Positions 35,131 through 46,852 of a stretch of 64,000 bases of DNA are shown here, piece by piece (positions within the stretch are counted from its first letter, which is position 1; every line of letters begins with the position of its first letter). The DNA is from Nilaparvata lugens (taxonomy: Eukaryota; Arthropoda; Insecta; Hemiptera; Delphacidae). The position numbers and the translations under genes were made by a program. The stretch spans positions 59,619,441-59,683,440 of the forward strand of contig NC_052508.1 of NCBI RefSeq assembly GCF_014356525.2, read 5' to 3'. The notes under the pieces were generated by a model that worked only from the letters and a program-made list of their open reading frames with translations, ran no database searches and had not been told where the DNA came from.

Positions 35131-35872
35131 ATTCCTTAGAATAGGCCAAGCACAGAGCACATATTGCAATAATGGTTACTGCTACTGGTAAGCAGAGCCA
35201 GCAGTGCACTTATTGTTCACAGGCCGCTTACTTTGAACTGAAGCTAAGCTGGGGACTTACTAAGCTCCAGCTAAGAAAGCAATTTGATGCCAATGTGGCT
35301 TGAAATGAGGTGTCAACTCAAGGTCACATTCTTATAACAAGGGTCATTGTATTGAATTTGGTCTCACAAGGTGAAGGAAAGAGACTATTCAGTTAATAAG
35401 ATCCTATTGTATCATATGTAAAAGATCAAAATACATATTTATCTGATCATGTTTTAAGAGAACATCCTACAATATGTAGGAACTGTTTCTCATTGCAAGA
35501 TTATGCTATTCCTTTAAAGTACAACAAAGTCCATATTTTAGAGGGAATTCAATAATTCCACTCTCTATCAATTGTTCATTGATAACTCTGTGGATTCGCA
35601 AAACGTCTATAATTATCATACTTAGTGCAGCTCATATTCTTATTCAAAACAATGAATAACCAGTCCAGAGTAACCCAATTCCCATCTTGTATTTTCTCTC
35701 AATTAGAAATCGAATGACAGATTCGAGTTTCCACTCCCATTTTTATCTTCCAAAACTCAATACAAATGCATATATCAGATGACATATTAGTACAATTTGG
35801 AAACCTTTGAATCCACTCAACGACACCTTGTCACGTAGATGATGTCTAGAACAAAAATTATCCATTTTACAA
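35131..35872. other. No recognisable gene
   Basis: Unremarkable sequence between the pyrimidine-rich domain and the LINE fragment. Confidence 0.5.
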
Positions 35873-36571
35873 GTTTTTTTTGATAATTCAGAGAAATGAA
35901 GATTCCTTACAAAAATCAGTTTTCATGTTGGACAGAGTTGCTGAAAATTACAATTTGAAAATATCAGTTATAAAAACCAAATCAATGACATTCAAAGAAA
36001 AATATCCAATCAGAACCAAAATAGAATTGAACGGTAAATTAATAGAACAAGTGAAAAATTTCAACTATCTTGGTAATGATGTAACATATGATACAGATAT
36101 TGATGTATACAATAAAATTTCAAAGTTTCAGAAAATATGTGGCACTATATATAGAAACCTCAAAAATAAAACAAGACAAGAAACCAGAATAAAGTTCTAT
36201 AATACCATTGCAGTTTCGACTCTCCTATATGGAAGTTAGAATTGGATTCACACACGTAGAATGGACAGTCGAATTCAAGCTGCAGAAATGAGGTTTCTAA
36301 GGAGTGTATTTGACAGCACTAGAGTTGATAGAATCAGAAATACTGATATAAGACAGGTTTTATTGGTTGCTCCTCTACATGAAAGAATTATCCAAAATAG
36401 ACGCAACTGGTGCAGTCATTTGGATAGAATGCCACCTGGAAGAATTCCCGTTGTAGTCCAAAACTATAGACCTACAGGAAAAAGAGATGTAGGTAGGCCA
36501 AGAAAGAGATGGGTACCGGAACAGGTTAATTAATAAACCTAATCCCTGAAGTGAAGATGATGATGATGACA
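35873..36571 (+). pseudogene. Decayed LINE 3' end of the same type (GAT-repeat tail)
   Basis: The first part (35880-36237) reads LKISVIKTKSMTFKEKYP, VKNFNYLGNDVTYDTD and AVSTLLYGS and then hits a TAG where a Glu codon is expected. The same frame resumes with NW, then RIQAAEMRFLRSVFDSTRVD, HLDRMPPGRIPVVVQNY and GRPRKRW. It ends in GATGATGATGATGAC near 36557-36571. It is the same protein region and tail type as the fragment at 15.6 kb and much better preserved: a single nonsense codon is the main lesion. Confidence 0.82.
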
Positions 36572-37805
36572 AGATTTTTGAATAATCAAAAAACATCATT
36601 TATTCATCAAATTTTTATTCACAATTCATAAAATATCCAATCATTTTTGCACTACACTCATTGTACATTATACAGTCACGATATACCAAGAAGAAACTCT
36701 CCACGAAAAACGGAGAAAACCAAGACGAAGAACAAGTCTGGAAACAGCAGAAGCTCAAGAACTGTATCGAAATTAATCCCGAGGGTTTAAGAGCACGCAA
36801 AGATGTTGATGAAAAACAACTGCAATGGGCAGCAAGCAGTGAGAGTAATACGTTGGCAGACGTAGGTCTATACGTATTCTACGTTAATACGTTGGGAGAC
36901 GTTGAGGTCACGAGTCCTATCCGTGGCGGGTCACCTGGACTGAGGATTATCGCACCGGAATGGAGAAAAGCAAAAAGCGGCCGATTGGAGGTCTCCTGAG
37001 GGATTCCCGTCTATAATACGGCGGATACAGACCAACAAAGCCGGCTATAAGCCCCTCTAAAAGTAAAGGTAACCCTGTTATATACCTATACACATCCATA
37101 TAGCTGTAAATACCTACAAAGGTAACCCCCAGACTATAGACACTCTGGAACGGAACGATACTCTCGATGCAATATTGTAAATTTCACTCCATTGGAACGT
37201 TGTCGCTTTGAAAAACTGTTTCTGGGAATATTATGGATTGAAATTGAGCTCTCAATAGCTTTGAACACACTACGAGGATAAAGGTTTACAGTTCTGGACT
37301 CCTATAATGCAACATCAGAAAATTCACAAAGTTTTTGCAAGTGTAAATCCTTGGTTGGAACACTATCGATTGGTTGCTCAGGCAAGATTACGGAGAAACT
37401 CTGTAATCACTCTCTTAATTCGCTCTCAATATGCTGAGGTAATTATTGATTTAATACAACGCAGGATATTGAGAAAAATCTCATACAATACTCAGTCTCT
37501 TTATCAGTATCTTCATCATTCGCTTTAAATAAGCAGCTGCAGTATAGTGTCACGGATTGGTCGACGTAATTCAAGCTATGATAACGTAGAGAGATCAGCC
37601 AATGAGAGCGCGTTGTGGGCGTGGACTTGTACTAAGCAACTGAATTGAACTCGCACGTGATTGGTGGACGTTGAGTGACGTAGTAGCTGGCATTGCAATT
37701 GAAATCACCAATAAAATGATGATAGCTGTTCCTGAAACAAACTGCTATCATTTTTATCCCATAAACTTGACAGCATTCCTATTTCAAATGCTTATTGATA
37801 GATGA
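36572..37805. other. Unassigned
   Basis: A 112-codon open stretch (36661-36999) is polar and has no recognised domain. Within it TAATACGTTGGNAGACGT occurs twice about 48 bp apart. 37553-37720 is richer in GC with CCAATNAGAGCGC-type motifs. Confidence 0.35.
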
Positions 37806-38254
37806 ATAATGATTTTAGATAGAGTAAATGACTTATTAAGTTTGCAACAGTTTGTGAAATTATTGTTAGATTGTAACATGGAAAAAATCTATTCTTATGA
37901 TATTTACACCACTTCTATCCTTCTTGATTGTAAGGATAATTGTAAGAACATTATAATATAATATAATAATATAATATAATATAAAAATAATGTAATAATG
38001 TATAATATAATTATAATATAATATAATAATATAATATAATAATATAATATAATAATATAATATAATATAATATAAAAATAATGTAATAATGTATAATATA
38101 ATTGTAATATAATGTTCTTACATTAATCCTTACAATCGAGAAGGATAGAAGTGGTGTAAATATCATAAGAATTGATTTTTTCCATGTTACAATCTAACAA
38201 TTTCACAAACTGTTGCAAACTTAATAAATCATTTACTCTATCTAAAATCATTAT
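37806..38254. repeat. Foldback element, 150-bp arms around an AT-rich centre
   Basis: Left arm ATAATGATTTTAGATAGAG to TAAGGATAATTGTAAGAACA (37806-37950) is mirrored by 38110-38254 with very few mismatches. The centre (about 37951-38109) is built from TATAATATAATAATATAA repeats, themselves arranged symmetrically. This could be a MITE or a replication-derived hairpin. It adjoins a TCTATCTATC/(TA)n microsatellite. Confidence 0.88.
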
Positions 38255-38263
38255 ATCTATCTA

Positions 38264-38268
<5 letters not shown>

Positions 38269-38312
<44 letters not shown>
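38269..38312 (+). repeat. (TA)n microsatellite
   Basis: A continuous TA run of about 40 bp following TCTATCTATC, between the hairpin element and a family P copy. Confidence 0.95.
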
Positions 38313-38313
<1 letters not shown>

Positions 38314-38317
38314 TGTA

Positions 38318-38404
38318 TATTCACACTGTCAGCATTACTTATGTAAAATAACACCTATAATTCAAATTCTACCAATGCTGCCAGTATGAATTGAATCTCA
38401 CTAC
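38318..38404 (-). repeat. Palindromic repeat family P, copy 16
   Basis: TTCACACTGTCAGCATTACT at the left, directly after a (TA)n run, and CCAATGCTGCCAGTATGAAT plus TGAATCTCACTAC at the right. Confidence 0.8.
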
Positions 38405-38799
38405 ATTACATCTCAGTACAATATTTTTGCACTCTACCTTATTGCTGATAATGACTGCAGATGAAAACGATTATAGCCTTTACACTTGATACTGTTTAGT
38501 AATGTACTTTGATTGATGTTTTAACGTTATTGACTCTTTCTTCCTCCTCAGCCACTTACTTCCACACTCTTTCTCACTTCATAACTCTCTCACTCTCTTA
38601 GGTTATCTACCCCTTTATCCGCGTTCTAAGGCGCGAAACATTGTGTTCAAAGATGGAGAATGGAAACATTGTAGTAAGATCAACTGCGATAATGGAGCTA
38701 TAATGGAAATGGTACGTAGATTGCCGGAAGTCTATTAGGAGCAGTAAGTGTTTATAGGTCTGCTGAAAGGGGTGGGGGGGGTGCAGCCTGCGAAATCTC

Positions 38800-39260
38800 T
38801 GAAATAATTAACGGAATAGAGTGCAAGAAGGTGGTGGAGGTGGCGAAGAATAATGAAGGAGTGGTGAGAAGAAAGAGTGGAGGGAAGTAGGTAGAGGAGA
38901 AGACGAGAGAGAAGATTTGGGTGAGAAGAAGAATAAGAGATGGGGAGAATGGGCAAGGGTGAAAGAGTGTAGCAAAACAAGAAGGAGATGGTGCTGAATA
39001 TGGAAGAGTAGGAATAGAATGATTGGAATGTGAAGAAAGAGGATGGAAGAGGGGGAAAAGGTGGCAGAGGGAAAAATTAGGGTAGGGTGAAAGAGGGAAG
39101 GGAGTGATGTAGAGTTTGAGAAAGAAGAAGTAGGTAACGAGGGGGGAATGAGTGGAAGGAAAGGGAGAGAACAAGGAGAAGATGAAAGAGAAGAGGAAAA
39201 AGAAGAGGAACAAGAAGAAAAAGAAGACAAAGAATAAGATCTTCTGAAGTAGAAGAAGAC
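38800..39260 (+). repeat. Purine-rich domain
   Basis: Strong G+A bias on the + strand (GAAGAAGAA, GGGAGAG). The 209-codon minus-strand open frame is a composition artefact. Confidence 0.8.
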
Positions 39261-39879
39261 GGATAAGGAGTAGAACAATACAGTTCATACCAATTAACTG
39301 ATCAGAAGAAAGGGTGATTAAGCTGGATAAGAGATGAGGGGAGATGCCTGAGATCAAGATAAATTGAAGGGTTGAATTCAAATTGGATTGCTTGGATCTT
39401 AAGAAATCTTTAAAATCTGACTGGATTTAGCTTGAGCTTATTTATTATTATATACACTGAATTGATGTGAATGTTCAGTAACAAGTAGGAAGTTTATAGA
39501 GAGTGAAAGGCTTTTCAATGTGATAAAATTCATTACTGACATAATCGCCCTCATAATAAACAAGTCTTCAACAATATTAGTTATGTGGGAATCATTCTCA
39601 TGTTAAAATAACTCATTATTATCAAGAACTCTCCCACATTTTTTATGATAATGATAATTGAAATTCTAATTTTCGTATCGTATTTCTAGACGAAAACGGT
39701 GGATTCATCTGTTTGTCTTCTACATGATATTCTCCTCCACCCATGCACAATTCTAGGACTTACTTGTGAATCATATTCAGAAGAGCAAGATTACGGTACA
39801 AAATATTATTAATCTTCCTACGAAAATCATGTAACATTTAATTCCATACAGTCCCTGTGAATGAGAATTTTAAGTTCAT

Positions 39880-40160
39880 AAAATGTCTGACGTCTCGAAA
39901 TTATTTTCGCAGCCTATAGGAAAACAATTCAGGCGCCTACAAGAAAATATTTGCAGGTGTACGAAAATTCGTGGAAAAGCGATTTGCCAGCGCATAAGGT
40001 GTTGGCGGTAGAGTGTCAGCGCCGAGGAAAATGGGAAAAATTAATTTTCTTCGGCATGTCGTAATTAAAAATGCGAAAATACGGGGTCAGTAATTACAGT
40101 GCGCCGGAAAATGCTCAGATTCAGCGCTGCCAACCAAATGCCACGAGAAGCCAAGAAGTT
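39880..40160 (+). other. Non-repetitive, higher-complexity intronic stretch (possible conserved element)
   Basis: It contains TAATTA/ATTAATTT homeodomain-type cores and GC-containing blocks such as GCAGCCTATAGG and GGTGTTGGCGGTAGAG, without matches elsewhere in the window and without an open frame of note. Listed as a candidate regulatory stretch only. Confidence 0.25.
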
Positions 40161-40239
40161 CATTACACAAGTATTTACTTTTAGTTCCGTTTTTCGATTA
40201 TCAAGACAGCTTACTCTTTCTTACCCTAACTCACACTCT

Positions 40240-41110
40240 CTCTTTCTCTGACATCTTGTGGAGTGTTTAAAAGCGTACTTATTCACACCTTAGCTTTCCT
40301 CGTTTTCTTCTTATTTTCTCCGCGTTGTGTGGAACTTCTCCTACTATGTCTGCTCTTTTATTCTCAACCTTTCTTCTCTGCATTTGTTCGAACTATACTA
40401 TTATATTCCGATTCTATTTCTATTCTCATTCCTATTTTCAAACTGTCATTTTTCTTCTTTCTTCTGTGGTTTCCACCTTCATTTTCTTGTTTGTCTTCCT
40501 CTCTCTTCGTACATTTCTTGCATTCCTCCCCCATTTCTAACTCTCCTCATTCTTTTTGGTGTCCTCGCTTTATCTCCTGTTTCTATAATGAGTTTTATTC
40601 TTCTTTTTTTTCTTCTTCTCCTTCTTCTTCTTGTCCTGTTTCTTTCTTCTCAATTTTCATCTTCTCCCAGTTCTACTTATATTCCAAATTCCTATAGCTG
40701 TGATACGCTCCCATTCCAACGTTATAAAGAACGACAAAAAGGAAGAGAGAAACCTCCAATAGCTGCTTCACCTTTATTTCTCTCCTTGCGCTCATTTTCG
40801 GGTTGCGACGGATGTCCTACTCTGCATCTTGACTCATTCCTCTTCTTCTTCTTCTTCTTCTTCTTCTTTTTCTTCTTCTTCTTCTTTTTCTTCTTCTTCT
40901 TCTTCTTCTTCTTCTTCTTCTCCTTCTTCTTATAATTCTTCTTCATCTTCTTCGCCTCTCATTCTTAATCTGTTGAATAATTCTTTTGTCCGAGTTCATT
41001 TTCTCACTTTCCACCCCTTCTACTGCAACTTCCACACTCTCTTTCTAGCCTATTACGTCACCTCCTTTTCGGGCTTCTTCTTTTTCACTCCTTCACCTTT
41101 TGATGTCTGC
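40240..41110 (+). repeat. Pyrimidine-rich domain
   Basis: C+T-biased over about 870 bp, with the (TTC)n tract inside. A 202-codon open frame runs into poly-Phe and is not credible as a gene. Confidence 0.8.
40838..40945 (+). repeat. (TTC)n microsatellite
   Basis: More than 30 TTC units with occasional TTT, embedded in a longer pyrimidine-rich domain. Confidence 0.96.
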
Positions 41111-41601
41111 ATCCACAACACTGGAACCCCACCATAACACCTACCAAATTATATGTGCATCTTCTTCCTCTATTTTTCCTTTTCAATAAAATTTGTGTTA
41201 TTCTCTATCTGTATTTTGATAGAATGACTTTCAGAATGATATCAAATTACTATCATGCATTTGTCTGTAAGGTAACATCAAAATAAGCACCGGTTCCAGA
41301 ACTGTACTAAACTTTTTTTTCAGTATTGAATATCAATTTCACCCTCGAAATACTAAAATTGACTGTCAATTTCAACTTTCTCTTCCACACGTCATTGTTG
41401 GATTTCAATTGCTAAACTGTCGAAGTTTGAAACCCAACTGTATCTGGTGCTTCCATAGTTTCAATGGTTTCTACCATTCACATTCCAATAGATGCTCCAA
41501 ACTAGCAATCATTCTACTCAGTCAACCCCTAAAATTTCATTTAATTACGATTGAGATTAAAGTTCAGAAAAACACAATTGAACAGCAGAAAGGGATAACA
41601 C
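41111..41601. other. Nothing recognised
   Basis: AT-rich; a 65-codon frame at 41409-41606 has no domain. Confidence 0.5.
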
Positions 41602-41880
41602 CATAGAGAAACAATAGCATGAGTAGATATCACATGCTATAGGGCGTTTATGTCGCAACTTTTACTGTTATCTCAAGCCTATAGTCCACGTAGTTCTTTC
41701 CCGTGAAGCTTTATGACGCTGGTAGTGTCTCATATTTATTTTGCCGTTCTTACACTCTTATTCGGTCAAAACAGTAAAATTTGACAATATTCGACAGTAA
41801 TCGGCTTGAGATAACATTAAAAGTTGCGACATAAACGCCCTATACCATGGGATATCAACTTACGCTATTGTTTCTCTATG
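41602..41880. mobile_element. TIR element (MITE), 279 bp
   Basis: CATAGAGAAACAATAGCATG at the left is matched by the complement of the right end, and similarity extends about 80 bp (including GGGCGTTTATGTCGCAACTT and GTTATCTCAAGCC). The 120-bp centre is not coding. Confidence 0.82.
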
Positions 41881-43052
41881 ACTTTACCCTCCCAAAATTC
41901 TCATCGAAATTATTTTTTCTGTTTTAAACACTTAGACAGTAAAATGTTGTAAAAGTAATGAACTTTTGATAGTGATGTAATAATCCCTTTTTGCAGTGAG
42001 GGTTTAAATTAAAATTGGATTTACTGGCAGAAAATTGTTTACAGAAAAACAGTTCGAGATAACATTATAATTTGACTTCGAATTCTAGCTTTTATATTAG
42101 TTCACTTCTCCAAAAACTCCACCCCAAAGTTCCGGAATTTATAAGTTTTAGACCAAGAAACATATCAATACTATTTCCCAGCACATATACTGAACGGAGC
42201 GGTCCATTATCTTAACACCGATCTTGCATGTGTGGTGAGCCTCGACTCACACATGAATAATTATGCAACACATTCAATTCAGAGTTCATTAGGTGGCGTG
42301 TTGAAGTCGAATTGTTTTGCAATAAATTCAACTCCTGCTGAGATGCTGAGAGATAGTGTGGCTACCTGACACTGGAATGCTGGGTCAATGCATATACATT
42401 CACTCAGCATACATTATAAATATGTGATAGAATAATATTGAAGTATAGGTTTCATTCATTGTAGCCAACAGTAGTGATTTATGCATGGAATAATATAGTT
42501 TCATTTTGCAATTCAAAATCACCTAATGAGTCAAAATGTGTAATGTTTTAAAGAAGGAAGGTAGGCTACAAGTTGATTCATGTGAAAAACTATTCAGTAA
42601 CTTAGCCCTTGAAAAATTCATGTCACAATTAATCATTTCAATACTATGAATTATCGGAATGAAGTATATCTGTCATTCAATTATTTAAAAATATGATAAA
42701 TTTGAATATTGTACTATCAGAGCTTATTAAGAATTAATAATTTATTTAATTTATAATAATTAATTTTCAAATTATTTGAAACAGGAAAACACAATATTTG
42801 CTAGGCTTCTCTGGGAAAACGTATTTCCATGAGTAGAGGGTGAAAGAATATTGTGTTATAATATTTAAGTGATTGATAAATCATCAACAAGCGTTGTATG
42901 TTACATATATCTAGAGGTATTCACTCGAATATATGGATCATATTATTTACTTGAATAAATAATCGAACCATTTTGAATATATACTCCAGTCTGAGGCTTA
43001 GCAGTTGTCTAATCGTTGAAATTTGAATATCATTCTGGAATAGTATTGTCAC
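41881..43052. other. Nothing recognised
   Basis: AT-rich sequence without a supported gene or repeat. Confidence 0.5.
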
Positions 43053-43475
43053 AATAACTAGTAGTTCTGTGAACAGTAGACCACACGCAGTGTTCTCATC
43101 CACAAGTACCTGATTGAAACTATACACTTTATGGAAATACAGCAATAGACTGGCTTCTCCACACATCTGTGTAATCACTTATGTCAGCTGATTTATGATG
43201 AATAATTCTATAGTCTGATTTTTACTCCAATATTGGCGTATGAAGGAGGCTCTTTTTTCCTTTTATATTATCCTTGAAATAAAAAAATTTTCAAAAACCT
43301 TGTATTTTCAAAAACTAGATAACCACGCACAATTAAAAAAGGAACATACCTGTCAAATTTCATGAAAATCTATTACCGCGTTTTGCTGTAAATGCTCAAC
43401 ATATAAACATATAAACATTAAGAGAAATGCCAAACCGTCGACTTGAATCTTAGACCTCACTTCGCTCGGTCAATT
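43053..43475 (+). repeat. Interspersed repeat family A, copy 2 (internally deleted)
   Basis: This shares with copy 1 the start (GTGAACAGTAGACC), ATACAGYAATAGACTGGCTT, TAGTCTGATTTTTACT and the end CGACTTGAATCTTAGACCTC. It lacks roughly the section between 330 and 825 of copy 1. Confidence 0.85.
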
Positions 43476-43569
43476 ATTATTGTCATTAAGATTAGGAGAG
43501 CGACATTCAAGATTAGAGTTACTGCTGAGAATCTAAGTTTTATAGATTACAGGCTCCTAGAGAACATAT

Positions 43570-44268
43570 TAATATCGGGGCACCGAGCTTCGCTCGTTAT
43601 TTATTTATTGATAAACAGAATTCAATTCTTCAAAATGATTGGGGAAGGACTAACAGGCACAGCCCAAAACTGTTTCTTCCCCGAACTTTGATTTATACAC
43701 TATAAATATTCCAAAAGTAGATTATGTTGATTATGTTCCATACACTTGAATTAAGTAGGTTATGTTGATTATGTTCCATACACTTGAATTCAGGTCAAAA
43801 TTTTCAGTCCAAATATTTGAAAACATAAAAGTTCCAATTTAGATTGTTTACATACCAAATAACACTCACAAATCACTTAGAGCACTTAGATCACTTTGAA
43901 TATTATGATACTATCTCATGTCAAAAAATTTCTAGATTTCTCGCGAGATACGGTAAGCTAATATTGATTACACAGCTGATCTCCCACACAGACACACGCA
44001 TCTTCTGTTATCGATATACGACGAAATCATCATCTGTTTTTCCAAGGATGAATTATCCTTTTCATGTCCTTCAGCAAGTTTTCCCAGGGATGAGACCTAG
44101 TGCAATCGAATTTTGACATCATAAATCTACTATATCCCAAATTTCGTGAAAATCGTTGAGAGTCGTTTTCGAGATCCGTTGAACATAAATAATAATTTAA
44201 CTAGATAACCAGATATAAAAATATAAACAGACATACAGAAATTGCTCGCTTAATATAATAAGATATTA
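43570..44268 (+). repeat. Interspersed repeat family B, long copy
   Basis: It starts TATCGGGGCACCGAGCTTCG and ends AAATTGCTCGCTTAATATAA. The 3' part (about 43975-44268) is found in reverse at 4736-4960, including TCGTTTTCGAGATCCGTTGA and GGGATGAGACCTAGTGCAAT. The 5' part contains an (ATTT)n segment and CACAGCCCAAAACTG related to 6.1-6.3 kb. Confidence 0.78.
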
Positions 44269-44487
44269 TATAAGTTCTCCAAACATTCTACAATAATTTA
44301 TACATTACTGCTTCCCAAGTACAAGATTGTATTTATTCGACTGTATTGCTCAACCATCTGCAATATTGTCTCTTTCCGTGTGTCTCATAGCATGTTCAGC
44401 TTTGCATGATTAATTTAACAGTCTATCGGATCGGAATTAATTCACAAACCACTCAATTAAGCAACATACGCCCACATTTTGAATCTA

Positions 44488-44552
44488 CCGCGCAAAAACA
44501 GCTAATTTAAATGTCCAGCTCCAACTAATCAATTCAAATCTCCCGCGCAAAA
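44488..44552 (+). promoter_or_regulatory. Pair of E2F-like sites
   Basis: CCGCGCAAAAA (44488-44498) and TCCCGCGCAAAA (44541-44552) each read TTTTGCGCGG on the minus strand, the consensus for E2F/DP factors. They share orientation and lie 53 bp apart in otherwise AT-rich, non-repetitive sequence. No promoter or exon was found nearby, so function is conjectural. Confidence 0.35.
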
Positions 44553-44663
44553 CCGATAACAGATGAATAGAAATATTTTATTGGTTGTCCATTCATTAAA
44601 GCGTGTTTTATAGGCAATGAATATTCGATTAGTAGATTGTCCAGTGTCAGTTTGGAACGCATC

Positions 44664-44757
44664 TATTGTGAGATTTACTCTAGACTGTCAGCATTGGTGG
44701 AATGGGAAGTCTTGTTGTTAACTATAAGGAATGTTGACATTTTGAAGTGAATGTCAT
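44664..44757 (+). repeat. Palindromic repeat family P, copy 17
   Basis: TTGTGAGATTTACTCTAGAC, TGTCAGCATTGGTGGAATGG, GAAGTCTTGTTGTTA and GAATGTTGACATTTTGAAGT. Confidence 0.88.
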
Positions 44758-45012
44758 TTAAAATTTATTTGGTTGGGATTTAGATGTGGTTGATGTAAGT
44801 GGCAGTAGGTGTAATAATTGGTGCTTATTTGTATTTCATTCTGGTGAAATATGTAAAATTATGTTAAACTATTACGAATAGAGTGAGAATTGATCATTGA
44901 CTACTTGTTCCCTCTATATAATACTACTCTGGTTTTGTGGTTCTCGAAGTGATTTGTGAGAAATGATTTCAAGGTATTGTGACGTATCAAAAAATATTTA
45001 TTTTTAAAAATA

Positions 45013-45790
45013 ATCGACCGAATGTAGTTGAGGTCTATGTTTTAACTCGGATTTTCTTTTGTCTGTCTGTATGTAACGCGATTACGGCCAGACGCGTTGA
45101 TAGAATTCTATGTGATTTGGCAGGAATATTCCTTTTTCAACTGCGCGTCGATATATACACAAGGTTTTTTTGAAGTTTTGCATTTAAAGGATAATATTAA
45201 AAGAAAAGGAATTCCTCCATACTCTGATATCACTATTTATATCATCTACTTTGAAGATTAATCAGGCTATAGAATTATTCATAATCAATCAGCTGACAAG
45301 TGGATTATTCATGCATGCATTACACAGATGTCTGGCCGTGTCTATTTCTATAAGGTGGGGTTTCAATATTTTTTAACGATGCGTGCCCATCAGTATCAAT
45401 ATTCTCTTATTTGAAAAACACATTTAATAGGTGATTGAAAATAAAATGAAAAATGATTAAATGAACTAAATAATGATGAAGAAATTATAATATTCTTGAT
45501 TGAAAAAATTAATTTTAAAATAGTTGAGAAATATTTTTATCAGATGGAAAGATTATCACGTAACCGGATAAATCATCATATTATGGGATACAAATTCAAA
45601 TGTGAACTGAGTTTATTAACATGAGTGGGTTTTTGGTCTTGGAGAAAACAAATAACAGTATTCAAGAGTAAATTATGATTCAACTGTGAATAATTGTGAT
45701 TCAACTTAATCAACTAGAACAGGTGACATCAGATACTTGTGGATGACAAAACTGCGTGAGGTCTACTGTTGACGAACCACTAGTATGGAC
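45013..45790 (-). repeat. Interspersed repeat family A, copy 3 (old, inverted)
   Basis: Read on the minus strand it shows diverged versions of family A landmarks: ACTAGTGGTTCGTCAACAGT near 45783, AGATGT/ACACAG with CAGCTGATTGATTATG near 45300, CAAAAAAACCTTGTGTATAT near 45165 and CCTCAACTACATTCGGTCGA near 45015. Confidence 0.65.
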
Positions 45791-46091
45791 TATAGACAAC
45801 AATATAATATTATTACAATACTGAATTATTTTCTATTCTTCTCAATAAAATTATAATTGAAGACAAAATCCATTCCTACTTTTCTTTAATAACGTACTAC
45901 AATTAATATGGTTAGAATTTTCTCAAAAATAAGTATTGTTAGAAATTATGGTAAAAATGTTGGTAGTATTCGCTACTTTCACCGTATTGTTGAAAAAGCA
46001 AACCCTTTTCTCAACAACAAAGGGATGATGAAGTATAAAATACAGTAATAATAATCCAGGTACAGGAATATGAATAATTATGAATTGAATT

Positions 46092-46176
46092 TAGCAAATA
46101 ATGCCAACATGAGTTTATTGGGAAACCTTTTGTTATTTATGTTGAACGCTGGAGGTACAAAGTGAATCTCAATATA
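46092..46176 (+). repeat. Possible diverged palindromic repeat family P copy
   Basis: Only GAACGCTGGAGGTACAAAGT followed by GAATCTCAATAT at the right resembles the family; the left arm is unclear. Confidence 0.35.
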
Positions 46177-46392
46177 AAAATGTTTATCATTCTCCGTGGT
46201 ATTGACACAATGGAAGGGAATTTCCAATGGCGGTTTGATTTTCGCTTTTTATCTTGACATCGTCCTGTGAGTTAATTATGTTAATTAACGATGCTCTCTC
46301 TTCTGTTATTTAAACTGCACTTTCAAAATTATTCGTTTGTAAATCATTTGTCAATACAGTCAATGTTATCCCATCGAAAAAAAGAGAGATAT

Positions 46393-46613
46393 CTATAGTG
46401 AGGTCCACGTTATAATGACAGTATTTGATCAACTTTAGTTTTGCTATCCTTGTCTATCATTCGACAAAGCCGGTGGTACTATCCTTTTCTAGGTCCACAA
46501 CGATGAGAATTATATTTTTGACAGTGTAGAAATATAATTAATTAATGCAGAGAATCGGCATCGCTATTCTTCTATCTTTATCCACTGCCATTATAACGTG
46601 GACCACACTATAG
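46393..46613. mobile_element. TIR element (MITE), 221 bp
   Basis: The left end CTATAGTGAGGTCCACGTTA and the right end's complement CTATAGTGTGGTCCACGTTA match for about 30 bp, followed by ATGRCAGT. The termini include the palindromic CTATAG. The interior is non-coding. Confidence 0.78.
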
Positions 46614-46814
46614 CATGAATTCATCAACTAATCAGTGATATTTTGCTCTTAGTTTGAAAAATTGCAGTTTCTATGGTATTTGAAAAAGTGAAAGAAACGC
46701 TGCTTTATGATCACATTACTTATATAAGACAGACATTTTTCATCAAATTATTTTATTTATCTTTATATAATACTGTATTATAATACAGAGAAGGAGGAAT
46801 TTTCTCGTGAATGA

Positions 46815-46852
46815 CTTCACACCAACAAAAGCCATGCATATTCACTTTTTTC
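46815..46852 (+). mobile_element. Very short SINE tail fragment
   Basis: ACACCAACAAAAGCCATGCA followed by TATTCACTTTTT matches the 3' terminal part of the SINE at 16.7 kb, in the opposite orientation. Only about 35 bp remain. Confidence 0.5.

Noticed and set aside
38752..39381. 209-codon minus-strand Ser/Phe/Leu frame
   Set aside because: Complement of a purine-rich domain; same compositional artefact.
40327..40935. 202-codon Phe/Leu-rich frame
   Set aside because: Lies in a pyrimidine-rich domain and ends in poly-Phe from a TTC run.
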